64,000 bases of DNA from Novosphingopyxis iocasae (GTDB taxonomy: Bacteria; Pseudomonadota; Alphaproteobacteria; Sphingomonadales; Sphingomonadaceae): NCBI RefSeq assembly GCF_014334095.1, contig NZ_CP060495.1, positions 2,728,501-2,792,500 of the forward strand, in the 5' to 3' direction. Made by a program: the position numbers and the translations under genes. Shown here one piece after another: positions 54,593-61,821 of the stretch. The notes beneath the pieces were generated by a model. It ran no database searches, was not told the DNA's origin, and saw only the letters and a program-made list of their open reading frames with translations. Numbering within the stretch: position 1 is the first letter of the stretch; every line of letters starts with the position of its first letter.

Positions 54593-55285
54593 CTACGCGG
54601 CGATGACTTGTTCACCGCCGCACAGAATGGTGGGATCCCACTCCTCGCCTGCCTCTGTAAAGGCGTAGAGTTTCGCAATCCGCTTCCCGTCCCACTCGAA
54701 ACGATAATGCGCTGTCTGTATAGTAGCCCCGAGGCAGCTGTTGTCAGTCACGGCAAGGCAAAGTGCCTTAGGTCGTTCGGGGGTGTAGAAGGCGGCGCCA
54801 GCCAATTCTGTAGGCACCTCTTCTCCCGCAGCACGGCAATCGGCGTCGCTCATGCCGATGGGAAGACTTGTAAGGTCTGCAAATGCACCTTCGACCGGGG
54901 TTTTCAGCATGCGCATGTCGATGCCGATTGGCGGCTCGCCCGTCCGCCCTAGAAAAATCTCACGCCGCCGTACGGCACGCGCCAGCGCGGTTTGCGGATC
55001 GCTGGCCAACTCTAGCGCAGGCAATGTGCTCGGAAAGAACCGCGAGCCCTCGGGATTGATGTAGCGGAAGGGCGCATGGTTCCAGTTCTGCAGCCGCGGC
55101 GATCCTTCGCCGCCAAAGCTGACCAACAGCTGCTCCTTTGAGAGTAGACGAGGATTCGTCCGGGCCTCGGCCTCATACAGGGCATCAAAGCGGTCATTCG
55201 CGACGAGACCTCGATACACTTCCACCGAAGGAAAGCGCGATGGGATTAGCCGATATCCAAATCCTTTGAACAAATATTCCCTCAC
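54593..55285 (-). CDS. RES-domain toxin (MbcT/ParT-like)
   Basis: 230 aa, GTG start placed directly after the antitoxin stop with no gap. The RES fold is suggested by VYRGL near 23, SRFFPSTLPALELASDPQTALARAV near 83-107 and AGAAFYTPERPKALCLAVTDNS near 170-190. RES toxins act on NAD+ (hydrolysis or ADP-ribosyl transfer). The preceding DUF2384 gene is their usual antitoxin. Call is based on both motifs and pairing; catalytic residues were not proven. Confidence 0.68.
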   Translation of the reverse strand: MREYLFKGFGYRLIPSRFPSVEVYRGLVANDRFDALYEAEARTNPRLLSKEQLLVSFGGEGSPRLQNWNHAPFRYINPEGSRFFPSTLPALELASDPQTALARAVRRREIFLGRTGEPPIGIDMRMLKTPVEGAFADLTSLPIGMSDADCRAAGEEVPTELAGAAFYTPERPKALCLAVTDNSCLGATIQTAHYRFEWDGKRIAKLYAFTEAGEEWDPTILCGGEQVIAA

Positions 55286-55678
55286 TTAGCCACCCCGCTG
55301 CGCGTCAAGATATTGTCGCACCGCGAGGATGTCCGCCATGCCCCCGCGCAGCATTACTTCAAGAGCCGATTCGCCGTCGAAAAAGTCGTTCGGTCGAAGC
55401 ATCCACTCTTCGCCGCGTCGATCATCCGTAAACAGTATTCGGAGCGCTTTCCATATTGCGAGCAAGTGCGAGAGACGTTCTCCGGTGTCCCTGGGCAAAC
55501 TCCCGCCCTCCTTTTTCCACTTAAAGAATGTCGATCGCCCTGGAGATCCAAGCAGGATGATCTGTTGTTCGGTCGATAGATCCCATCGCTGCGCCATTTC
55601 GAAAAATGCTTCTAATTCAGCTGGAATCGATGAAGCCCGTGAGCTCGGGTGAGCACCGGGCAGCGTGTCAGCCGACAT
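55286..55678 (-). CDS. Xre/MbcA/ParS-type antitoxin (DUF2384)
   Basis: 130 aa. An N-terminal helix-turn-helix-like domain (LSTEQQIILLGSPGRSTFFKWKKEG, residues 35-59 approx.) precedes a DUF2384 toxin-binding domain (NDFFDGESALEVMLRGGMADILAVRQYL). It neutralises the RES toxin encoded next and should repress the shared intergenic promoter. A perfect palindrome at 55723-55735 is the best operator candidate. The ubiquitin-like operon starts divergently 165 nt away. Confidence 0.78.
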   Translation of the reverse strand: MSADTLPGAHPSSRASSIPAELEAFFEMAQRWDLSTEQQIILLGSPGRSTFFKWKKEGGSLPRDTGERLSHLLAIWKALRILFTDDRRGEEWMLRPNDFFDGESALEVMLRGGMADILAVRQYLDAQRGG

Positions 55679-55704
55679 ACTTGCTCCTCAGTCCATATTT
55701 GCAC

Positions 55705-55731
55705 TTGACGTTGCCAATAGTCCAATATCAT
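55705..55731 (+). promoter_or_regulatory. Putative promoter of the ubiquitin-like operon
   Basis: TTGACG (55705-55710) is followed by TATCAT (55726-55731) at 15 nt, or CATATT (55729-55734) at 18 nt. Transcription would start near 55740, leaving a leader of about 100 nt before the GTG. Confidence 0.5.
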
Positions 55732-55735
55732 ATTG
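55723..55735. promoter_or_regulatory. Perfect palindrome between toxin-antitoxin and ubiquitin-like operons
   Basis: CAATAT-C-ATATTG overlaps the -10 region of the plus-strand promoter and lies 45 nt before the antitoxin start on the other strand. A repressor bound here could control both units. Confidence 0.6.
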
Positions 55736-55843
55736 TCCGTATCGGGACGTTTTCTCGATTCTAGTCCACGATTCGCACGGGTCAAGGCTTTCCGCGCAAT
55801 CATTAGGACTTGGACGACGAATTTAGATGAAGGGATTAAACAG

Positions 55844-56182
<339 letters not shown>

Positions 56183-56184
56183 GA

Positions 56185-56658
56185 GTGGAGGATCCCGCCA
56201 TCGCACTTATTGAAGCTGACCTTGCTTCCGAGGAGTTTCGGACGGGCTGCGACGACGGACGCTGGCGGGTGATAGGTTTCGCTTATCCACGCCTCGACTT
56301 CAAGGTTTCAGCAATCGAACCCGACGGTACCGCGACTGAATATGGGTTTCGTGCCGATCTCACCAACTACCCAGGCCTCGCTCCAGAGGTGAAACTCTGG
56401 AATCTCGAAGAGGATCGCAAGCCTATCGCTGGCGAGCGACCGTCGGGTGGGAAGCGGGTCGCCGAGACTTTCAAGGACTGGGGATCGGGTACCGTTTATC
56501 GGCCGTGGGATCGTCATACCGGGCCGCATAACAACAATGCTGTCGCCAAACCCCACCTAGCGTGGAGCAAGGACCGTGACTTGGCTTTCATCTTCGAGGA
56601 TCTCTATGGCATATTGGTTAGCAACGGTCGCAAGGTCGCTACTCGGACAGCGGCCTGA
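56185..56658 (+). CDS. E2-fold protein lacking the usual active-site cysteine
   Basis: 157 aa, GTG at 56185, 2 nt after the preceding stop, with GGGAGG 8 nt upstream. An N-terminal helix (4-18), a meander of strands (26-70) and NYPGLAPEV (61-69) correspond to the E2 helix 1, sheet and YPxxPP motif. W127 onward (DLAFIFEDLYGILVSNG, 132-148) matches the later helix. The only Cys is C22 in the first loop; the expected active-site stretch (HTGPHNNN, 111-118) has none. It is the second gene as in bilB. It may be inactive, scaffold-like or use another residue. Confidence 0.72.
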   Translation: MEDPAIALIEADLASEEFRTGCDDGRWRVIGFAYPRLDFKVSAIEPDGTATEYGFRADLTNYPGLAPEVKLWNLEEDRKPIAGERPSGGKRVAETFKDWGSGTVYRPWDRHTGPHNNNAVAKPHLAWSKDRDLAFIFEDLYGILVSNGRKVATRTAA

Positions 56659-57130
56659 GTTGATCTGTGATCGCAAAGTATGGGATGCTGGAGCTGCGGA
56701 GCTTTGCCGTCGCACAAACGGCGGTCGACGCGAGAGCGGTGCATTTCTTCTTGGCATCGCAGGCTCGCCCTCAACCATTCGGCAATTCATTTTCTACGAC
56801 GATATCGATCCCGGTGCCCTCAACAGCGGTATTGTCCTGATCGATGGTCGGCGGCTTGGCGAGCTTTGGGAAATATGCCGAAACGAAGGGATGAGCGTCG
56901 TTGCCGACGTTCATGTCCATCCGGGTAGCTTTCGGCAAAGTCCCTCCGACAAGGCGAACCCAATCATCGCGGAGGTCGACCATTTGGCACTGATCCTGCC
57001 GAATTTCGCTGAAGGTTCGAATCTTCCAGGCCACATCGGAGTACATCGCTACCTGGGCAACCGTCGATGGCGAGACGAAAGCGACCGCCTTTTTCCTCCC
57101 TTTCACGTCGGAAAATATCTGTGGACCTGA
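56606..57130 (+). CDS. JAMM/JAB metalloprotease (deubiquitinase-like)
   Basis: 174 aa from ATG 56606 (GAGGA 5 nt upstream), overlapping the E2-like gene by 53 nt. The zinc site is complete: Glu43 (RESGAFLLG), His103 and His105 (HVHPG), and Asp115 with Ser112 (SPSD). The H-x-H-x6-S-x2-D spacing is one residue shorter than the classic x7. It should trim the ubiquitin-like C-terminal tail and/or remove conjugates, as BilC does. The tight overlap implies coupled translation. Confidence 0.88.
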   Translation: MAYWLATVARSLLGQRPELICDRKVWDAGAAELCRRTNGGRRESGAFLLGIAGSPSTIRQFIFYDDIDPGALNSGIVLIDGRRLGELWEICRNEGMSVVADVHVHPGSFRQSPSDKANPIIAEVDHLALILPNFAEGSNLPGHIGVHRYLGNRRWRDESDRLFPPFHVGKYLWT

Positions 57131-58413
57131 CCCCCGAGCTATCCCGAATTGCAAAAATGCTGATTGATGCTGAAGGCATTAGTGGCGCGGATGCCGAAGC
57201 GCGTCTTCGCGCTATGACTCTGGAAGTCATAGTCGGTGAAAATGCTCACAGTATCGCTGGGCATAATGCGATCCTCACCGCCGTAGCGGTCGGGAAGAAG
57301 ACCTTTGTCGGCGGCGTCAGTGTCCGGATCGACGACGACGTACCGCTAGTTTCCGCGATGCCAGTCGGTTGCACATCGCTGCGTGAGGCAGTCGATCGGC
57401 TGGGCGCTACCAAAAACGTTGGCGTCGCAGCAATCCGTATCATTATCGGAAATGTAATCGGCGGAGCATCAGACGTTCATGCTTGGTGGGATGGCTGGAA
57501 AGGCGGAGCAGCGTCGGGACCCAAAATCTCAGGAGACGCGGACAATCCTCTCGCCGGCATTGTAGCTGGCGCGGCGACCGTGGCGTATGCTTTCGCACGG
57601 CTGCGAAATGCACATTCGCCTGGGTCTGTAGAGTTTGATCTTTGGCCGCAGAGAGCGGTGAGCAAGCCGCCGCCCTTCGCCAAGGTTTTTCTTCCCAGCG
57701 CGCTATGGCTGCTCGGCCTCGGCAATCTTGGTCAAGCATTCATGTGGTCGCTTTCGGCGCTTCCCTATCCCAATCCGCGAGCCGTAAAGCTGGTTTTGCA
57801 GGATGCTGACCAGATAAGCGCTGAAAATTGGGGAACTTCCGTGCTCGTACAGTCGGGAGAATACGGCGCCTACAAAACCGCACTCGCGGAGCAATGGGCA
57901 AAGCGGAAGGGGTTCGATGTGCGCCGCGTTGATCGCCTATTAGCCCCACATCAACGGGTGCAGGAAAATGAGCCTACGGTGGCGCTTTGCGGCTTCGATT
58001 CGATTACCGCTCGAAAACTCATCGACGGCTGCGGCTTCGAATTGGTAATCGACGCTGGTCTCGGTCGCGCCCATACCGACTTCGATGTTTTCCGTGTGAC
58101 GGTGTTCGATTCTGAGTATTCGGTTGCTGCACACTTTCCAGGAGACGTTCCACGATCGGCTCCTGCGCCACAGGATTATGAGCAACTGCTCGGGTTAGAC
58201 GGATGTGGAGCCGCCAAGTTTGAAGGCATTGGGATCGCAGCCCCCTTCGTAAGTGCGATTGCTGCGGCGACAACAGTGGCGCGCGCTATTGCGATTTGCA
58301 GCGGCGCAGCTGTTCCCCGAAATGAGAAACGGCGGCTGTTCGACGAAGGATCAAAGTTCGCTGCGCCAGCGACAGTGAATGCCCGAGGGATCATGCGCAT
58401 AGGTTTTTCCTAG
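57121..58413 (+). CDS. E1-like ThiF-fold activating enzyme
   Basis: 430 aa from GTG 57121, overlapping the JAMM gene by 10 nt; ATG 57067 is possible but adds an Arg-rich end. Residues 1-180 are an unassigned N-terminal domain. Residues 190-430 are an E1/ThiF fold: GLGNLG (199-204) for nucleotide, DADQISAENWG (228-238), and GCGAAKFEGIG with Cys362, at the position of the ThiF/MoeB cysteine. The Arg of the usual NxxRQ motif is absent (NWGTS). It would adenylate and carry the ubiquitin-like protein, as BilD does. Confidence 0.85.
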   Translation: MDLTPELSRIAKMLIDAEGISGADAEARLRAMTLEVIVGENAHSIAGHNAILTAVAVGKKTFVGGVSVRIDDDVPLVSAMPVGCTSLREAVDRLGATKNVGVAAIRIIIGNVIGGASDVHAWWDGWKGGAASGPKISGDADNPLAGIVAGAATVAYAFARLRNAHSPGSVEFDLWPQRAVSKPPPFAKVFLPSALWLLGLGNLGQAFMWSLSALPYPNPRAVKLVLQDADQISAENWGTSVLVQSGEYGAYKTALAEQWAKRKGFDVRRVDRLLAPHQRVQENEPTVALCGFDSITARKLIDGCGFELVIDAGLGRAHTDFDVFRVTVFDSEYSVAAHFPGDVPRSAPAPQDYEQLLGLDGCGAAKFEGIGIAAPFVSAIAAATTVARAIAICSGAAVPRNEKRRLFDEGSKFAAPATVNARGIMRIGFS

Positions 58414-58780
58414 GGCGTGATGAGGCCATTAATGTGGCGCGGTTCTACCAGGTGAAGGTGGAGATTGCTTGCCCACGATGGAGCGGTCAATGTCCGCAAC
58501 TGCTAACGACGGCGGATTAGTATCCCGATCCCTCTTCGGTCTACTTCCCTCTGCTTATATCCCCTGCGACAACGACAGCTTTCGGCGTTGAACGTCGGCA
58601 ATGGCGGTGCCTACTGTCACGATTTTTTGGCATTTGGACCGTCGACTTTCCGAATTGCTCTTTCTGACACCACATTGGCGGAACATGGCGCAAATACGGC
58701 CCAGGTATTGGCATTGAAAAGGCGGCCCGCCCCAAGAGGGGCGGACCGCCTGCCGAGTGACCTGGACCTGTCAGGAGGGG
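58414..58780. other. Convergent intergenic region after the E1-like gene
   Basis: No supported gene. The last 60 nt hold the terminator of the ParB-like gene on the other strand. No clear terminator for the plus-strand operon is seen. Confidence 0.5.
58720..58751 (-). terminator. Intrinsic terminator of the ParB-like gene
   Basis: AGGCGGCCCGCCCC and GGGGCGGACCGCCT form a 14-bp stem with one mismatch and loop AAGA. On the minus strand a TTTTC run follows, about 30 nt after the stop codon. Confidence 0.85.
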
Positions 58781-60754
58781 TCAGGCAGCCTGCTCGGCAA
58801 TCTCGTCAGCCGTAATGTCACTGACCGGCTCTTCGGCTTCGGCGTCAACCGGTTCGCTTTCTTCGGGACCAGCAAAACGCATTATCGAAGGCACCCAGGC
58901 CTGCGCCCGTTCCTTGATATCCGCCTCGCCGATGAAGTTGCCCGAGAAAATGCGTTCGGCAGCGCTCGCGAGTTCGGCCTTCTTCGAAGCAGCATAGCGA
59001 CTGACCAGTTCGGGACCGCCGGCGGCGTCGAGCGCTTCGAGCGTGCGGGCCTTGGCTACGCGGTCGAAGTAGTTGGTCGCCGTGGGACGCCACCAATGCG
59101 CGGTCTCGATTTCGAGGAGCGAGCCCAGAGCCTCATGCATAGGCACCGAGCGCTCGCCTTCACAGGCAAGGCTCGCGACAAGGGTGCGCGAGACGAGATG
59201 GCCGAGCCAGGCCGAACGCGTCTCGTCGGAAAGTGCCCGAAACCTTGCAAACCGCTCGACATCGCTTGTCCCAGAACGCCAGCTTTCATCGAGCGACCCG
59301 ACAAACTCGGCCAGAGCAGCGCTTGCCGGTGCGTCCTTGGCTTCGAACCCGGTAACCGGGCCTGATGCCACCGGACCCAGCAGTGTCGATGCCTTCTTGG
59401 CGCGCCAATCGTGCCCATCGGCATCGGCAAGCGTGAAGACCATAAAGTCGAGCGCCAGTGCCGGATCGTTGGCGAGATGGATCGCCAGGATATCGCGGCG
59501 TTGCATCGCGAGCTCATCGAGTAGGCGCTGCGACAACGAGCTCCCCTTGGGCTTCGCCGCACCGCTCTCTTCAATGGCCTCGACCACGCCTTCGTCAGCG
59601 ATCACTTCGGTCTCGGTGTAGTACTGTGGAACGAATGTCGGCTCGCCGTTGCGCGAGAGGACTAGGAAGGCACCAGCCTCGGATTTCAGTTCGTCGGCGA
59701 GTACGGGGGGACGATCATTGAGCGCGCGCATGGCGCGGTCGATCACCACGAGTTCCTGTTCGGCCTTGGCGACCTCGTCCTCGTCGCTGTCCTCGTCTTC
59801 GAGCACGGCGGCGACGCGGTCGTAGTCGGCCTCGAGCTCGCCGAGCTCCTGCGCTTCCTGCTCGGTCATCGGTGCAGGTTCGCAAGGCAGACGGCTCAGA
59901 CCTTCGACAAGGTCATGGCTGACATAGGTGCCAAGCGTCGGCCGGACCCAGGCAAGGCCATATTCGAGCGCGGCCTTTTCTGCCGCCCCTTCCATGGCCT
60001 TGTGCGCGAGGTCCTCGAGCAGCGCGACATCGGTCCAGCTCTCGCTGGCATCATCGTCGAACAATTCGCGCTCGATCCGGCCACCTGCGGCGAGGTACGC
60101 ATCGCGTCCGACCAGAACGGCTCGCGGATCGGAACCGCGCACCGTGGCATCAAGCACCATGCGGCGGATCGTGTCAGGCGTGATCTGGTACCAGGCGTCC
60201 TGCAACTCGGCATAGACATGCGCCTGTCGCTCGATGTCAGAGATTGCGCCGTAGGCCTTGGCCATGTCGAGCGTGATGGTGCCTTCGGCGAGCGCTTCGA
60301 AGACGCAGGGTGCGAGACTTGCCAAACGCAGCCGTCCTTCGACAAAACGGACAGTGAGGCCGAAGCGGCGCGCCACGTCTTCTGTGGTAGCCCCCGCCTC
60401 GATGATGGAGGCGAAGGCCTGGGCCTCGTCGGCCGGATTCATCGCGAGACGTTGGACGTTTTCGGCAAGGCTGGCTTCACGCACCTCGCTTTCCTCGCCT
60501 TCGATCACGAGGCAGGTGACCTCGTGGTTTTGGGACAAGGTGCCCTCTTCGGCCAGTGCCTGCAGCGCGGCGAGCCGACGACCGCCGGCCTCGACCTCGA
60601 ACTTGCCGCGCTTTCCTTTGCGAACGACGAGGTTCTGCAGCAGACCGCGCGCAGCAATGTCTGCCCGCAGCTGGAGGTCGGCGAGCACGTCGCTCGACTT
60701 GCGAACGTTGCGGGGGCTCGGAACGAGCTTCTTCAAGGGGATCGACTGGATCAT
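58781..60754 (-). CDS. ParB/Srx-domain plasmid protein, long form
   Basis: 657 aa, ATG at 60754. The N-terminus is a ParB nuclease/CTPase-like domain (IPLKKLVPSPRNVRK; EAGGRRLAALQALAEE near 57-72; SLAENVQRLAMNPADEAQAF near 100-119) with a helix-turn-helix after it (TTEDVARRFGLTVRFVEGRLRLA). The remaining 450 residues are acidic and unassigned. No ParA lies nearby, so it is not a standard partition protein; long ParB-like proteins of this kind are common on alphaproteobacterial plasmids and ICEs. Confidence 0.88.
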   Translation of the reverse strand: MIQSIPLKKLVPSPRNVRKSSDVLADLQLRADIAARGLLQNLVVRKGKRGKFEVEAGGRRLAALQALAEEGTLSQNHEVTCLVIEGEESEVREASLAENVQRLAMNPADEAQAFASIIEAGATTEDVARRFGLTVRFVEGRLRLASLAPCVFEALAEGTITLDMAKAYGAISDIERQAHVYAELQDAWYQITPDTIRRMVLDATVRGSDPRAVLVGRDAYLAAGGRIERELFDDDASESWTDVALLEDLAHKAMEGAAEKAALEYGLAWVRPTLGTYVSHDLVEGLSRLPCEPAPMTEQEAQELGELEADYDRVAAVLEDEDSDEDEVAKAEQELVVIDRAMRALNDRPPVLADELKSEAGAFLVLSRNGEPTFVPQYYTETEVIADEGVVEAIEESGAAKPKGSSLSQRLLDELAMQRRDILAIHLANDPALALDFMVFTLADADGHDWRAKKASTLLGPVASGPVTGFEAKDAPASAALAEFVGSLDESWRSGTSDVERFARFRALSDETRSAWLGHLVSRTLVASLACEGERSVPMHEALGSLLEIETAHWWRPTATNYFDRVAKARTLEALDAAGGPELVSRYAASKKAELASAAERIFSGNFIGEADIKERAQAWVPSIMRFAGPEESEPVDAEAEEPVSDITADEIAEQAA

Positions 60755-61132
60755 GGGTTTTCTCCTGATGGAATGAAGGCGCAGGTGAGGATCACGAGGC
60801 CCACAAGCCCAAAGGGCTCCCTCCACTCTCTTCAATGGCTGTGGCGAACATCTATACGACCGAGATGGGGCGATCAGGGATCGGCTAAGTTCCGATCATG
60901 AGGGCAGTTGTTCTCAATGCGCGAACCCATTCGCAGGCCCGTCATCAGCGGGCACAGGCAGATCAGTCGCCCGGACTTGAGGAAGGACGTGATCGGGCTC
61001 CGGCGTACGCGACACGGGAGCTTATCGGTTCATTCAGACACACGAAGGGGAGGAGAGAAGGGGAAACTTAAGCGCAATCGGAGGCAGCGCTCAGTTTCAT
61101 TCGGACCCTGACCTGTTGAGCGGAGACTCTAT
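60755..61132. other. Leader region of the ParB-like gene
   Basis: No gene supported. It holds the AGGAG leader of the ParB-like gene and short hairpins only. Nothing else recognised. Confidence 0.4.
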
Positions 61133-61492
61133 CTATCCGCTGCCGAGCAAGCGCTCTTCGAGAAGCGTCCGAAAATCCCGACGCGCATCAGCAATTACGA
61201 ACACAGTCACCTGACCGGGTGCTGGCTCGGGCTGATATCCGTAGATGATGCGGAAGGGAGAGCGCGACAATTGCCGGAATTCGGTGATCCCGAGAGCCTC
61301 AAGTTCCGGTGGAACCGGTCCTTTCTGAGGATTGTCGGAAAGGGACTCGATAGACGCGACGAGGTCATCCAGCAGTGCGTCCGCACCATCGTCGCCATCC
61401 GGCCCGCGCTGCGCCACGCGACGCTGCCAGATACCCGCAAGATCACGCTCCGCACCGGAGGTGATCTTGATCGCTAACGCGGCCGTCATCAT
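61133..61492 (-). CDS. RelE/ParE-family toxin
   Basis: 119 aa, ATG directly after the antitoxin stop. The ParE/RelE fold is seen in IKITSGAERDLAGIWQRR (8-25), SLSDNPQKGPVPPELEALGI (51-70) and EFRQLSRSPFRIIYGYQ (72-88); VFVIADARRDF is the usual last strand. ParE types poison gyrase and RelE types cut mRNA; sequence alone does not decide. It stabilises the replicon together with the Phd-like antitoxin. Confidence 0.88.
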   Translation of the reverse strand: MMTAALAIKITSGAERDLAGIWQRRVAQRGPDGDDGADALLDDLVASIESLSDNPQKGPVPPELEALGITEFRQLSRSPFRIIYGYQPEPAPGQVTVFVIADARRDFRTLLEERLLGSG

Positions 61493-61762
61493 TCAGTTTG
61501 ACTTACCCCGTACGCGCTCCGCAAGGCCTGCCACCGGGCGGGTCCGACCAGCGGCAACATCGGCCTGTCCGAGCGCCAGAAGTTTTAGCAGAGCGAGCGT
61601 TTCCTGTGCGCGCTCGTAGCTGGCGACATCCTGCAGAACTGCCTTGGCTTCGCCATTCTGCGTGATGACCAGTGGCCCGCCGCCATCTCCAATCTCCCGG
61701 ATAATTTCGGCGCTGTGGGCCTTCAGATAGCTGATCGGTTTGATGCGCTGGTCCAGCTTCAT
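61493..61762 (-). CDS. Phd/YefM-family antitoxin
   Basis: 89 aa. PISYLKAHSAEIIREI (about 9-24) and GPLVITQNGEAKAVLQDVASYE (28-49) are the Phd/YefM DNA-binding core; the C-terminal helix binds the toxin. It is co-transcribed with the toxin, stop and start directly adjacent. A promoter is visible upstream. Confidence 0.9.
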   Translation of the reverse strand: MKLDQRIKPISYLKAHSAEIIREIGDGGGPLVITQNGEAKAVLQDVASYERAQETLALLKLLALGQADVAAGRTRPVAGLAERVRGKSN

Positions 61763-61792
61763 AGAACACCTTGGGACTGAATTTGGTCTTTA

Positions 61793-61820
61793 TATAGTCC
61801 ACGACTTGGCAATTGCAAAG
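61793..61820 (-). promoter_or_regulatory. Promoter of the Phd-ParE module
   Basis: Minus-strand TTGCAA (61820-61815), 16 nt, TATATA (61798-61793), about 30 nt before the antitoxin ATG. It probably doubles as the antitoxin operator. Confidence 0.65.
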
Positions 61821-61821
61821 C

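Noticed and set aside
55733-55843. Longer N-terminus of the ubiquitin-like protein from ATG 55733
   Set aside because: It would start inside the putative -10 and palindrome, has no ribosome site, and the extra sequence is not beta-grasp; GTG 55844 has AAGGG at good spacing.
57067-57120. ATG start of the E1-like gene at 57067
   Set aside because: Adds an Arg-rich 18-residue end that mirrors codons of the JAMM gene, with no ribosome site; GTG 57121 is preferred but not proven.
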